Source of the DNA: Micromonospora wenchangensis
Lineage (GTDB): Bacteria > Actinomycetota > Actinomycetes > Mycobacteriales > Micromonosporaceae
Direction of reading: 5' to 3'
DNA length: 64,000 nt
NCBI RefSeq assembly: GCF_002210435.1
Contig: NZ_MZMV01000015.1
Coordinates: 1 to 64,000 of the forward strand
A program made the position numbers and the translations under genes. Within the stretch, counting starts at the first letter, position 1. Each line of letters opens with the position of its first letter. Below are positions 47,167 through 55,626 of the stretch, piece by piece. The notes below the pieces were generated by a model. It was not told the origin of the DNA. It saw nothing but the letters and a program-made list of their open reading frames with translations, and ran no database searches.

Positions 47167-49611
47167 TCAGTTGCCGTTCGGTGGCCGGCCCCCGGGTCCT
47201 CCCGGTCCTCCCGGCCCGCCGGGCGTGTTGCCGCCCTGGTTCGGGGTGCTGCCGCCGCCGCTGCTCACCTCGATGGTGACCACGCCGCCCTTGATGGTGC
47301 GGCCGTTGGGGCTGGTGCCGGCGACGGTGCCGGCCGGGCACTCCGAGGCGATCTTGTTGTCGGAGACGACGACGGAGAAGCCGGCCTCCTTGAGCTTGCC
47401 CCGGGCGCCGTCCACCGACTGGCACTTCACGTTCGGGATGGAACGCTGGTCACCGTTGATGATCTTGCCGTTGGGTGGGGTGAACTCGATGCCGGGCTTG
47501 CCCTTCATGGCGTCCCGCAGCGTCTGGTAGACCGCCGGGTTGATGCCGGTCGGCGTCTCGTCGTGACCCATCCTCTGGTTGGTCTGCGGCCAGTCCGGGT
47601 CGGCCATGATGCCGGCCACCGCGAACTGCTTGGTCATCACCACCAGGGCCGAGGTCTTGTCACCGTCGGTGGTGCCGGACTTGCCGGCCACCGGCTTGCC
47701 GACGATGCCCCGGACGTTGCGGGCGGTCGCCCCGGAGCACTTGGAGACCGACGACCGGTCACCGACCGGGCAACGGGCGGCGTCCACGGCGGCCCGGGCC
47801 ACCTCGGTGGAGATCCGCTGCTCGCAGCGCGGGTTGGCGACGTCGAGCTTGTTGCCCTCCGGGTCCTTGATCTGCTGCACCGGGATCGGCTCGCAGTACT
47901 TCCCGTCGGCCGCCAGGGTGGCGTAGGCGTTCGCCAACTCCAGCGGGGTGGTCTGGGAGACACCCAGGGTGAACGCGCCCCACTGGTTCGCGCCGCCCTC
48001 CTTGGTGGCCCGGCGGGCGTCGTCGCTGCTGCGGAAGGTGATGCCGAGCTTCTGCGCCGCCTTGATCACGTTCTCCGCGCCGACCTGCTGCTCCAGCGGG
48101 ACGAAGTAGGTGTTGACCGAGCTGCCGAAGGCGGTCCACATGTTGTGCACGCCGGCCATGCTCGCCGAGGCGTTCTTGGGGCAGTAGAAGTGCGTCCCCG
48201 GGCAGGCGGCGGGCGAGTTCTGCTCGACGATGTACTCCGACTTGAAGACCGGCGGCGAGTTGATCGGGTAGGCGAGCGGGATGCCCTTCTCCAGCGCGGC
48301 CACCATGGTGAACATCTTGAACGTCGAGCCGGCCTGGTAGCCGGTGATGCCCTGGCCGCCGCTGAGCAGCGGGTTCACCGTGTTGGGGTAGTTGCCCCGG
48401 ATCTTCTTCTTGGCCTTCTTGGGGTCGCTGGAGTACTTGTTCTGCGGCTTCTTCGGGTCATCGATCTTGAAGTTCCGGTTGACCGACAGCGCGCGTACCC
48501 GACCGGTGCCCGGCTCGATCGCGGCGACCATCCGGGCGGCCTTGCTGTTCACCCCGAGGTTCTTGCGGACGGCCCGGTCGGCACCGTTCTGCGCCTGCAC
48601 GTCGAGCGTGGTGGTGATGGTGTAGCCGCCGCTCTTGAGCCGCCGCTCCCGGTCGTACGTGGTGGAGCCGAAGGTCTCCTGCCCGAGCCACCAGCGGTAG
48701 AAGTAGTCGCAGAAGAAGCCCCAGTCCTTCTGGTTGGTGGCGACGCAGCCGTTCGGGGTGCGCTTGTCCTTCACCACCAGCTTGGTCGCCTTGGCGGCGT
48801 CCCCCTCCTGCTGGGTGACGGCCTTCGTCTTGATCATGTTGTCGATGACGTAGTTACGCCGGTCGAGCGCGAGCGGGTAACCGCTGCGGGTGGTCGGATC
48901 GTTGGTGGTGGGCGCCTTGACCATGCCGGCCAGTAGCGCCGCCTCCTCGATCTTGAGGTTCTTGGGGGACTTGCCGAAGTACACCTGGCTGGCGGCGAAG
49001 ACGCCGTACGCGCCGTTGCCGAAGGAGGCGAGGTTCAGGTAACGGGTGAGGATCTCGTCCTTCGAGAACTCCTTGTCGACCTGGAGGGCCAGCCGCATCT
49101 CGCGGATCTTGCGGGAGCTGGTGTCCTCGGTCGCGGCCACCACGTCGGCCGGGTGGGTGGCCGAGTAGGCGATGGCCAGCCGGACGTACTGCATGGTCAG
49201 GGTGGACGCACCCTGCTGCGAGTTGGTGCCGGACTGGTTGTTGACGAAGGCCCGCGCCACGCCGTTGATGTCCACGCCGTTGTGCTTGTAGAAGTCGTGG
49301 TCCTCGGCGGCGATGATCGCCTTCTGCATGTACGGGGAGATGTCCGCGAGCTTCACGTCGCGCCGGTTCTCGTCGTACATGGTCGCCAGCGGGGTCTTGC
49401 CGTCGTTGGCGAGCAGGTAGGTGATCTGTGGCGCGCGGGCCACAGTCAGCTCCTTGGGCAGCGCTCCGAAGGTCTCGGCGCCGGCCTTGGCCGCCAGGCC
49501 GGACATCGCCACCGCGGGGAAGGCCGCCGCCGCCACCACCACACCGGCCAGCAGGCCGCAGATCAGTAGCGATGCGGCGTTGGTGAAGACATTGTGGTCA
49601 CGTTTCCGCAT
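47167..49611 (-). CDS. Bifunctional penicillin-binding protein with PASTA domain (PonA2-like)
   Basis: 814 residues. A short cytoplasmic start and one membrane span (about 15-40) precede a GT51 glycosyltransferase with EDHDFYKHNGVD and the QGASTLTMQ motif. The transpeptidase domain has STFK (Ser nucleophile), SSVN and KSGTT, so both polymerisation and cross-linking of peptidoglycan are expected. A PASTA domain (about 705-775) and a Gly/Pro/Asn-rich tail follow. The ATG at 49611 follows GAGGTG. Position next to whiB4-like and ArsA-like genes matches ponA2 of mycobacteria. Confidence 0.95.
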   Translation of the reverse strand: MRKRDHNVFTNAASLLICGLLAGVVVAAAAFPAVAMSGLAAKAGAETFGALPKELTVARAPQITYLLANDGKTPLATMYDENRRDVKLADISPYMQKAIIAAEDHDFYKHNGVDINGVARAFVNNQSGTNSQQGASTLTMQYVRLAIAYSATHPADVVAATEDTSSRKIREMRLALQVDKEFSKDEILTRYLNLASFGNGAYGVFAASQVYFGKSPKNLKIEEAALLAGMVKAPTTNDPTTRSGYPLALDRRNYVIDNMIKTKAVTQQEGDAAKATKLVVKDKRTPNGCVATNQKDWGFFCDYFYRWWLGQETFGSTTYDRERRLKSGGYTITTTLDVQAQNGADRAVRKNLGVNSKAARMVAAIEPGTGRVRALSVNRNFKIDDPKKPQNKYSSDPKKAKKKIRGNYPNTVNPLLSGGQGITGYQAGSTFKMFTMVAALEKGIPLAYPINSPPVFKSEYIVEQNSPAACPGTHFYCPKNASASMAGVHNMWTAFGSSVNTYFVPLEQQVGAENVIKAAQKLGITFRSSDDARRATKEGGANQWGAFTLGVSQTTPLELANAYATLAADGKYCEPIPVQQIKDPEGNKLDVANPRCEQRISTEVARAAVDAARCPVGDRSSVSKCSGATARNVRGIVGKPVAGKSGTTDGDKTSALVVMTKQFAVAGIMADPDWPQTNQRMGHDETPTGINPAVYQTLRDAMKGKPGIEFTPPNGKIINGDQRSIPNVKCQSVDGARGKLKEAGFSVVVSDNKIASECPAGTVAGTSPNGRTIKGGVVTIEVSSGGGSTPNQGGNTPGGPGGPGGPGGRPPNGN

Positions 49612-50013
49612 CCAGGTCACCTCGACAGGGTACGCGAGTAGGGAACGAGGGGCGCCGGGGCGTTCTTTCCCCATTTCCTGCGCGCGCCGACCTCGTTGTG
49701 CTAAACGCACGACCCCCGCTGCGAGGTTGCGGGTGACCGCGCCGAGTCTCCACCGATCGGTGGAGCCCGCGCAGCGTTTTCACGTACTCCGACGGGGTAA
49801 GCGGCGATCGAAGGCCCGGGAAGCCGGGACTGTCCGGAATGTTGGATTTCGTCGACAACGTTGCGTAATCATGCGACTACAGAGCATGATGGTGGCGGCG
49901 ACACGAGCCACACGTCGTCCGTGCCTCCTTGGGGAAGGAACGGGCCGGACGACCGGGGGGAACGACGGCTGGTCGCACGAGTCGGTTGGTACTGCAAGGG
50001 GGGACGTGTACAG
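49612..50013. promoter_or_regulatory. Divergent control region between PBP and wblA genes
   Basis: 402 bases with no gene. A weak promoter candidate for wblA is TTGGAT (49842-49847), 18-base spacer, TAATCA (49866-49871), which gives a leader of about 140 bases. No clear promoter for the PBP gene was found. Confidence 0.35.
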
Positions 50014-50334
50014 ATGGGGATGATCACTGACTGGCCGTCGCTGGCGGCGTGTCAGAACGGGGACCCGGACGCGTTGTTCGTACAGGGCGCCGAGCAGAAC
50101 GTCGCGAAGCGGATCTGCCGAAGCTGCCCGGTGCGCTACGAATGCCTGGCCGACGCGCTCGACAACCGCATCGAGTTCGGCGTGTGGGGTGGCATGACCG
50201 AACGGGAACGCCGCGCCCTGCTGCGCCGGCACCCGCAGGTGGCGAGCTGGCGCAAGATGTTCGAGGCGGCGATGAAGAAGAACGCCAAGGACCGCAGCGG
50301 CAAGGACAAGATCCTGGTCACCGCCGCCGGCTGA
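50014..50334 (+). CDS. wblA: WhiB-family iron-sulfur regulator, WblA/WhiB4 type
   Basis: 106 residues. The Fe-S cluster ligands are Cys13, Cys35, Cys38 and Cys44 (AACQ, ICRSCPVRYEC), followed by the turn GVWGGMTERERRALL and a basic C-terminus. The opening MGMITDWPSLAAC and the segment DPDALFVQGAEQN match WblA of Streptomyces and WhiB4 of mycobacteria rather than WhiB1/WblE. In Streptomyces WblA represses antibiotic production and promotes aerial development, so it may affect the cluster 20 kb away. GGGGGA lies ten bases before the ATG. It is divergent from the PBP gene. Confidence 0.9.
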   Translation: MGMITDWPSLAACQNGDPDALFVQGAEQNVAKRICRSCPVRYECLADALDNRIEFGVWGGMTERERRALLRRHPQVASWRKMFEAAMKKNAKDRSGKDKILVTAAG

Positions 50335-50404
50335 GACCCGACCGTGGTCCGACCGGACCACGGTCCGCCCGGCGCGGGCCCGGCCAGGTGGACCGGCCCG
50401 CAGG

Positions 50405-51547
50405 TCAGGGGTGGCTGATCGCCGCGCCGATCGTCCGCAGCCCGTCGACGTCGTGCACGTCGGCGGGCTGCGCCGTCACCGACACCGTCGGCACCGCCGG
50501 GAACGCCTCGGTGAACCGCCGGGCCACCTGCTGCTCGCGGGCCGCCTGCTGCGCCAGCCCGGCGTGCGCCCGCAGCACGTCGACCGTGACGTCGTGCCCG
50601 CCCAGATCGGCCAGCCGGTCGGCCGCCGCCCGGCTGGCCGCCGGGTCCAGGCCCACCGCCGGCCGGTGCACCCGGTTGAGCACCAGCCCGGCCAGCGGCA
50701 TCCGCTCCGCGCCCAACCGCCCGGCGAAGTAGGCAGCCTCCCGGACCGCGTCCGGCTCCGGCGTCGCCACCAGCAGGAACGCCGTCTCGCTGGCCTGGAG
50801 GATCCGGTACGTCTGCTCGGCCCGCTGCCGGAACCCGCCGAACATCGAGTCGAGGGCCGCCACGAAACCGGAGAGGTCGGTCAGCAGCTGCGCCCCGAGC
50901 ACCTTCTGCACCACCTTGGAGAACATCCCGAAGCTGGCGGTGACGAAACTGAACATGCTCCGCCCCCCGCTGCGGGCCGGGGCGAGCAGCAGCCGCAGCA
51001 TCCGGCCGTCGAGGAAGCGGGAGAGCCGGGCCGGGGCGTCGAGGAAGTCCAGCGCCGAGCGGGACGGCGGGGTGTCCACCACGATCAGGTCCCACTCGCC
51101 CCGGGCGTGCAACTGGCCGAGCTTCTCCATCGCCATGTACTCCTGCGTGCCGGCGAAGGTGGAACTCATGGCCTGGTAGAACGGGTTGGCGAAGATCTCC
51201 GCCGCCTTCGCCGGGTCGGTGTGCTGGAGCACCACGTCGTCGAAGGTGCGCTTCATGTCCAGCATCATGGCGTGCAGCTCGCCGCCGCCCTCGACGTCGA
51301 TCCCCTTGACCCGGCGGGGGGTGTTGTCCAGCTCGGTCAGGCCGAGCGACTGGGCCAGCCGGCGGGCCGGGTCGATGGTGAGCACCACCGTGCGCCGGCC
51401 GTGCCGCTCGGCCGCCCGCAGCGCCAGCGCCGCCGCGGTGGTCGTCTTGCCCACCCCACCTGCGCCACAGCAGACCACGATGCGCACGCCGGGGTCGGCG
51501 AGGATCTGGTCGACGTCCAGCACGGGCGCCGCGTCTTCGGAAGGCAC
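50405..51547 (-). CDS. ArsA/Get3-like ATPase, Rv3680 type
   Basis: 380 residues. Deviant Walker A GAGGVGKTTTAAALAL, switch I DPARRL, and VVDTPPSRSALDFLDAP are the ArsA/Get3 family motifs; it should dimerise and hydrolyse ATP. It lacks the arsenite-binding Cys cluster of ArsA pumps. GTG 51547 is preceded by TACGCT six bases upstream, so it appears leaderless; TTG 51550 is the alternative. With the next gene it forms a pair found beside whiB4 in mycobacteria (BagA/BagB, Get3 homologues). The client protein or membrane cargo is unknown. Confidence 0.88.
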   Translation of the reverse strand: MPSEDAAPVLDVDQILADPGVRIVVCCGAGGVGKTTTAAALALRAAERHGRRTVVLTIDPARRLAQSLGLTELDNTPRRVKGIDVEGGGELHAMMLDMKRTFDDVVLQHTDPAKAAEIFANPFYQAMSSTFAGTQEYMAMEKLGQLHARGEWDLIVVDTPPSRSALDFLDAPARLSRFLDGRMLRLLLAPARSGGRSMFSFVTASFGMFSKVVQKVLGAQLLTDLSGFVAALDSMFGGFRQRAEQTYRILQASETAFLLVATPEPDAVREAAYFAGRLGAERMPLAGLVLNRVHRPAVGLDPAASRAAADRLADLGGHDVTVDVLRAHAGLAQQAAREQQVARRFTEAFPAVPTVSVTAQPADVHDVDGLRTIGAAISHP

Positions 51548-51604
51548 CAATCGAGCGTATCGGGCCGGTGGGGTCCGTGCGTCCGGGCCGACGTGAGGTG
51601 TGCG

Positions 51605-52582
51605 TCAATCCGCCCGACGGAGGATCTCGGCGAACGCCGCCAGCCCGGCCGAATCCACCCCGTCGGGCAGCAACGGCAGCTCGGTGACCGGCCGCCCCAG
51701 CTCCACCAGGTCGGTCCGCAGCGAATCCTCCAGCTCCCGGCGTACCTGCTGGTCCCGCGCCTCGCCGGCCAGCCCGGCCACGGTCGCCTGGTCGGTCGGC
51801 AGGCCGGCGGCGGCCAGCCCGCGCCGCAGCTCGGCCCGGGTCACCACCCGGCCGGTGGTCGACGGCGGGCGGGCCGCGTTGACGATCACCCGGCCCACCG
51901 GGAAGCCGAGCTGGGTCAGCTCGGCGATCGCGTCCACCGTCTCCTGGACCGGCATCTCCTCCAGCAGCGTCACCACGTGCACCGCGGTCATCGGGGAGCG
52001 CAGCAGCGCCGACACCCCGTCGCTCTGGGTCTTGATCGGGCCGACCTTCGCCAGCCGGGCGGTCTCGGCGGTGACGTTGAGGAAGCGACCGATCCGGCCG
52101 GTCGGCGGGGCGTCCAGCACCACCGCGTCGTACACCCGGCGCTGGCCGGCGGTGCGGGTGGTGGCCTCCTTGACCTTGCCGGTGAGCAGCACGTCCCGCA
52201 GGCCCGGGGCGATGGTGGTGGCGAAGTCGATCGCGCCGAGCTTGCGCAGCGCCCGGCCGGCCGCGCCGAGTTTGTAGAACATGTCGAGGTACTCCAGCAA
52301 CGCCTCCTCGGCGTCCACCGCGAGGGCGCGCACCTCGCCGCCGCCGGGGGCGTCGACGAGGTGCCGCTCGGCGTACGGGAGGGGGTCGACCCCGAAGAGC
52401 TGGGCGATGCCCTGCCGGCCCTCCACCTCGACCAGCAGGGTGCGGCGGCCGCCGGCGGCCAGGGCGAGCGCCAGCGCCGCCGCCACGCTCGTCTTGCCCG
52501 TGCCGCCCTTGCCGGTCACCACGTGCAGGCGGGACGGCCACCCGGTACCGGCCGGGTCGGCCGGCCGCTCAGCTGCTCGCAC
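51605..52582 (-). CDS. ArsA/Get3-like ATPase, Rv3679 type
   Basis: 325 residues. Walker A is GKGGTGKTSVAAALALA, followed by LLVEVEGRQGIAQLF and the switch II AVVLDAPPTGRIGRFL. The C-terminal half is divergent from the Rv3680-type partner. TAGGCT (52589-52594) lies six bases before GTG 52582 with no Shine-Dalgarno, a leaderless arrangement. It probably forms a heterodimer with the product of 50405-51547, as the two genes are 57 bases apart on the same strand. Energy-dependent protein targeting is the likely theme. Confidence 0.88.
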   Translation of the reverse strand: MRAAERPADPAGTGWPSRLHVVTGKGGTGKTSVAAALALALAAGGRRTLLVEVEGRQGIAQLFGVDPLPYAERHLVDAPGGGEVRALAVDAEEALLEYLDMFYKLGAAGRALRKLGAIDFATTIAPGLRDVLLTGKVKEATTRTAGQRRVYDAVVLDAPPTGRIGRFLNVTAETARLAKVGPIKTQSDGVSALLRSPMTAVHVVTLLEEMPVQETVDAIAELTQLGFPVGRVIVNAARPPSTTGRVVTRAELRRGLAAAGLPTDQATVAGLAGEARDQQVRRELEDSLRTDLVELGRPVTELPLLPDGVDSAGLAAFAEILRRAD

Positions 52583-52608
52583 CGGTCGAGCCTATCCACC
52601 CCGCGCGG

Positions 52609-53214
52609 TCAGCCGACCTCGCAGACCCACCAACCCGTCTTCCGTACGACGGTGAACCGCAACGGCTGCTCGGCGATCTTCTCGTCGGCGGTGGTCATGG
52701 TGAGGGTGGTGGAGACGGTGGCCCGGTCACCGTTCTGGCTGTCGACTGTCGGGCTGGACCAGCGGAACCGCGGGTTGATGTAGGTGGTGGCGTACCGCTG
52801 CACCTCGGCCACCTTGGCGTTGATCTTCTGCGGGTCGCGCGATTCCGCGCAGACGAAGGCGGTCGCCTTGGCGGCGTCGCGTTCCTGGTAGACGGCGGTG
52901 AGGAAGCCGTCCACCGCCACCGTCGGCTCCTTGGCCCCCTCGCCGCCCTCGGCGTCGCGCAGGGTCAGGAAGGCGAGCGTCCCACCGCCGCCGCAGAGCA
53001 CGACCGCCGCCGCCAGCGCGAGCCAGGCGACCAGCGGGCCGCGCCGCCGGGCCGGGGTCGCCGCCCGGTACCCGGGATGCCCCGCCGACGGCGGCGCGCC
53101 GACACCGGACGGGGGGAGGCCGGGGGCGGTCGTACCGCCCGGGTCTGGTGGGTCCTGCCGTGGCGGTGGGCCGCCTGGCGATCCGCTCGCGCCACCGAAC
53201 GGTGGATGGGTCAT
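52609..53214 (-). CDS. Membrane-anchored protein with Pro/Gly-rich cytoplasmic region
   Basis: 201 residues. The first 55 are Pro/Gly-rich and unstructured, residues about 58-82 are a membrane span (GPLVAWLALAAAVVLCGGGG), and the outer part resembles the DUF4878/NTF2-like folds of actinobacterial exported proteins (FLTAVYQERDAAKATAFVCA, then a terminal WWVCEVG), with two Cys that may pair. Unknown function; likely an envelope-associated protein. It shares the strand of the ATPase pair and lies 26 bases upstream of them. Confidence 0.7.
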   Translation of the reverse strand: MTHPPFGGASGSPGGPPPRQDPPDPGGTTAPGLPPSGVGAPPSAGHPGYRAATPARRRGPLVAWLALAAAVVLCGGGGTLAFLTLRDAEGGEGAKEPTVAVDGFLTAVYQERDAAKATAFVCAESRDPQKINAKVAEVQRYATTYINPRFRWSSPTVDSQNGDRATVSTTLTMTTADEKIAEQPLRFTVVRKTGWWVCEVG

Positions 53215-53430
53215 GTGGTCCCCCGGGGGATGGGGCGCCGTCGCCGCCCCTGGCGACGACGCGGGTACGGGCGCGGCGGGCGACCCCTGATCGCCCGTCC
53301 GAGGCGCAAGGGTAACGGTCGATGGGCGGCGCGTGGCGGACCGCTCACGACCTGCGGTGGGTCGCGATCGCCTTCCGGACCAAGCGAGTGTCGCATATGT
53401 GACTTTGTGTGATCAAGCGTGCGCGTCTCG

Positions 53431-53460
53431 TTGTCCCTGCCCCGGGTGGGGTCCTACGTT
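53431..53460 (+). promoter_or_regulatory. Possible promoter in the 327-base gap 53215-53541
   Basis: TTGTCC (53431-53436), 18-base spacer, TACGTT (53455-53460), about 80 bases before the next gene. No other feature is seen in the gap. Confidence 0.35.
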
Positions 53461-53541
53461 CGTCCGGGTGTGGGGGAGCGGATCGGGTCGGCGCCCGGTC
53501 CGGACGGCGGTCATTCACGGTACGAGGCCGGAGGAAGGTAC

Positions 53542-54027
53542 ATGCGCGACGCGGAGAACATCGCCCGAGCCCACTTCTCAGCACCAGGAGACCGGGGGAG
53601 GCGGGGAGGTTCGGCCGGCGACGCGGACGCCCCGGGCGTGGGGCTGCCGATGAACGAGCGCTCCTACCGGCGCTGCGCCGAACCCACCGAGGTGCTGCGG
53701 ATGCTCGGCCGCCCCGGTGACCGCAGCCGGGACGACGAGGAGCCCGGCTACGTCATCCACCTGCCGATCCGGGTGGCCGACCTGGCGGCGGCGACCGCGC
53801 TGGCCGGGACCGTGGCCACCTCGCTGGGCTTCCTCGTCGAACTCGACGCCGGCGAGACCACCGTCTCCACCGCCGACGACCAGAACAACAGGCACCGGGT
53901 CTTCTGCGACCTGCTGCTGCCCGACCGGTCCCGCTGCCCCCAGCCGTACGACCACGCCGGGCAGTGCGGTGAGCTGCCCACCGCCCCCGAGCAGCGTCCC
54001 GCGCCCCGGCCGTCACCCGGACCGTAG
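53542..54027 (+). CDS. Hypothetical protein with CCHC-type zinc-binding motif
   Basis: 161 residues. The start at 53542 has GGAGGAAGG directly upstream; the longer frame is not supported. The N-terminal 60 residues are Arg/Gly-rich; a compact domain follows (YVIHLPIRVADLAAATALAG, then LGFLVELDAGETTVS). Near the end, FCDLLLPDRSRCPQPYDHAG followed by QCGE spells C-x9-C-x5-H-x3-C, a plausible zinc site. It is otherwise unrecognised. Position between the membrane protein and the DUF4177 gene suggests a Micromonosporaceae-specific insertion in the conserved locus. Confidence 0.6.
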   Translation: MRDAENIARAHFSAPGDRGRRGGSAGDADAPGVGLPMNERSYRRCAEPTEVLRMLGRPGDRSRDDEEPGYVIHLPIRVADLAAATALAGTVATSLGFLVELDAGETTVSTADDQNNRHRVFCDLLLPDRSRCPQPYDHAGQCGELPTAPEQRPAPRPSPGP

Positions 54028-54072
54028 GCTGTCGACGACACAGTCCACGCCAGGCAAGGGAGCCTTCCACCG

Positions 54073-54228
54073 ATGCAGAAGTGGGAATACGCCACGGTCC
54101 CGCTGCTGGTCCACGCGACCAAGCAGATCCTCGACAACTGGGGCGAGGACGGTTGGGAACTCGTCGCCGTGATCCCCGGCCCGAACCCGGACCAGTTGGT
54201 CGCGTACCTCAAGCGTCCCAAGGGCTGA
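54073..54228 (+). CDS. DUF4177-like small protein
   Basis: 51-residue protein, MQKWEYATVPLLVHATKQIL, then DNWGEDGWELVAVIPG and QLVAYLKRPKG. Trp-rich core with the GWELVAV strand is characteristic of DUF4177. AGGGAG lies about ten bases before the ATG. In mycobacteria a gene of this type (Rv3678A) stands between the RidA-like and Rv3679 genes, as here. Function unknown. Confidence 0.85.
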   Translation: MQKWEYATVPLLVHATKQILDNWGEDGWELVAVIPGPNPDQLVAYLKRPKG

Positions 54229-54240
54229 AGGGGTCCGACG

Positions 54241-54702
54241 ATGAGCAACGGACCCCACGCCAAGCTGGCCGAACTCGGCCTGGCCCTGCCCGACGTGGTG
54301 CCGCCGGTGGCCAGCTACGTGCCAGCCGTGCAGTCCGGTCAGCACGTCTACGTCTCCGGTCAACTGCCGGTGGCCGAGGGGAAGCTGCTCGCCACCGGCC
54401 AGGTCGGCGCGGGTGTCTCGCCCGAGCAGGCCAAGGACCTCGCCGAGCGGTGCGCGCTGAACGCCCTCGCCGCCGTCGACTCGCTGGTCGGCCTGGAGAA
54501 CATCGTCAAGATCGTGAAGCTGACCGGCTTCGTGGCCTCGGCGCCGGGCTTCCACGGCCAGCCGGCCGTGATCAACGGAGCCTCGGACCTGCTCGGCGCG
54601 GTCTTCGGGGAGGCCGGCCGGCACGCCCGCTCCGCCGTCGGGGTGGCCGAGCTGCCGCTGGACGCCCCGGTCGAGATCGAGTTGATCGTCGAGGTGGCCT
54701 GA
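54241..54702 (+). CDS. RidA-family protein (YjgF/YER057c/UK114)
   Basis: 153 residues, somewhat longer than the usual 130. VPAVQSGQHVYVSGQLPVAEGKLLA, then EQAKDLAERCALNALAAVDS and the FVASAPGFHGQPAVINGASD block belong to the RidA fold, which forms trimers. The Arg that binds carboxylates in enamine-deaminating members is in ARSAVGVAELPLDAPVEIEL. Archetype members hydrolyse reactive enamines; the acting subclass cannot be fixed. GAAGGGG precedes the ATG, 12 bases after the DUF4177 stop. Confidence 0.9.
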   Translation: MSNGPHAKLAELGLALPDVVPPVASYVPAVQSGQHVYVSGQLPVAEGKLLATGQVGAGVSPEQAKDLAERCALNALAAVDSLVGLENIVKIVKLTGFVASAPGFHGQPAVINGASDLLGAVFGEAGRHARSAVGVAELPLDAPVEIELIVEVA

Positions 54703-54812
54703 CCGCACCGCCACTCCCCGCGAGGTGACCCGACCGGTCGGTCGAAAGCCGTGAAGGACCACAAACCAGTGGGCCGGTTCGGCAAGATCGCGGGGAGTGG
54801 CGCACAGGGTCG

Positions 54813-54818
54813 TACGAT
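54813..54818 (+). promoter_or_regulatory. -10 element of the leaderless MBL hydrolase gene
   Basis: TACGAT ends seven bases before the ATG at 54826, and there is no Shine-Dalgarno. This fits a leaderless transcript. No -35 was clear. Confidence 0.45.
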
Positions 54819-54825
54819 CGCAGCC

Positions 54826-55626
54826 ATGACCGGGCATGTGACGGCACCGCCGGCCGCGCCGGCCGACCGGCTGCCGCAGTGGGTGACGTTGCTGCGCGCC
54901 CCCAACCCGGGGCCGATGACCCTGGAGGGCACCAACACCTGGCTGCTGCGCGCCCCCGACGCGGCACGGGCGGTCGTCGTCGACCCCGGCCCGGCCGACG
55001 AGGGGCACCTCGCCGCCGTGGCCGCGTCCGGGCCGGTCGGGCTCGTGCTGATCACCCACGGGCACCCCGACCACACCGAGGGCGCCCCCCGGCTGAGCGA
55101 CCTGATCGGCGGGGTCCCCGTGCTCGCCGTCGACCCGGCACACACCGTCGGCGGGGACCCGCTGACCGGGGCCGCCGGGCAGCTCGACGGGTACGGGCTG
55201 GGCATCGACCTGATCGCCACCCCCGGGCACACCGCCGACTCCGTCTGCCTACAGGTGTCGTACGGCACCGAGCGGGTGGTGCTGACCGGGGACACCATCC
55301 TCGGCCGGGGCACCACCGTCGTCGCCCACCCCGACGGCCACCTCGGCGACTACCTGACCAGCCTGGAGCGGCTGTCGGCGTACCAGGGAATCCCGGCGCT
55401 GCCCGGCCACGGCCCGGCGCTCGCCGACTGCGGCGCGGCGGCCGACTTCTACCTCGCCCACCGCCGGGCCCGGCTCGACCAGGTCCGGGCCGCCGTCGAC
55501 GCGGGCGCGCGCACCGCACCCGAGGTGGTGGCGACCGTCTACGCCGACGTGGACCGGTCGCTGTGGTGGGCCGCCGAGTGGTCCGTCCGCGCCCAACTGG
55601 AGTACCTGGGAGTGGAGCAGCCGTGA
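54826..55626 (+). CDS. Metallo-beta-lactamase-fold hydrolase (LACTB2/Rv3677c-like)
   Basis: 266 residues. NPGPMTLEGTNTWLL starts the fold, the zinc motif is THGHPDHTEG (HxHxDH), with GHT in ATPGHTADS, Asp in LTGDTILG and His in LPGHGPAL. LACTB2-like members are hydrolases or endonucleases of the glyoxalase-II type. It ends in a winged-helix-like C-terminal region (ADFYLAHRRARLDQVRAAVD) seen in this subgroup. It overlaps the cyclase gene by GTGA, which strongly suggests co-transcription. Confidence 0.9.
   Translation: MTGHVTAPPAAPADRLPQWVTLLRAPNPGPMTLEGTNTWLLRAPDAARAVVVDPGPADEGHLAAVAASGPVGLVLITHGHPDHTEGAPRLSDLIGGVPVLAVDPAHTVGGDPLTGAAGQLDGYGLGIDLIATPGHTADSVCLQVSYGTERVVLTGDTILGRGTTVVAHPDGHLGDYLTSLERLSAYQGIPALPGHGPALADCGAAADFYLAHRRARLDQVRAAVDAGARTAPEVVATVYADVDRSLWWAAEWSVRAQLEYLGVEQP

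Noticed and set aside
53395-53416. CRP-like TGTGA motifs before the 53542 gene
   Set aside because: TGTGAC followed by TGATCA is not a symmetric TGTGA-N6-TCACA site.
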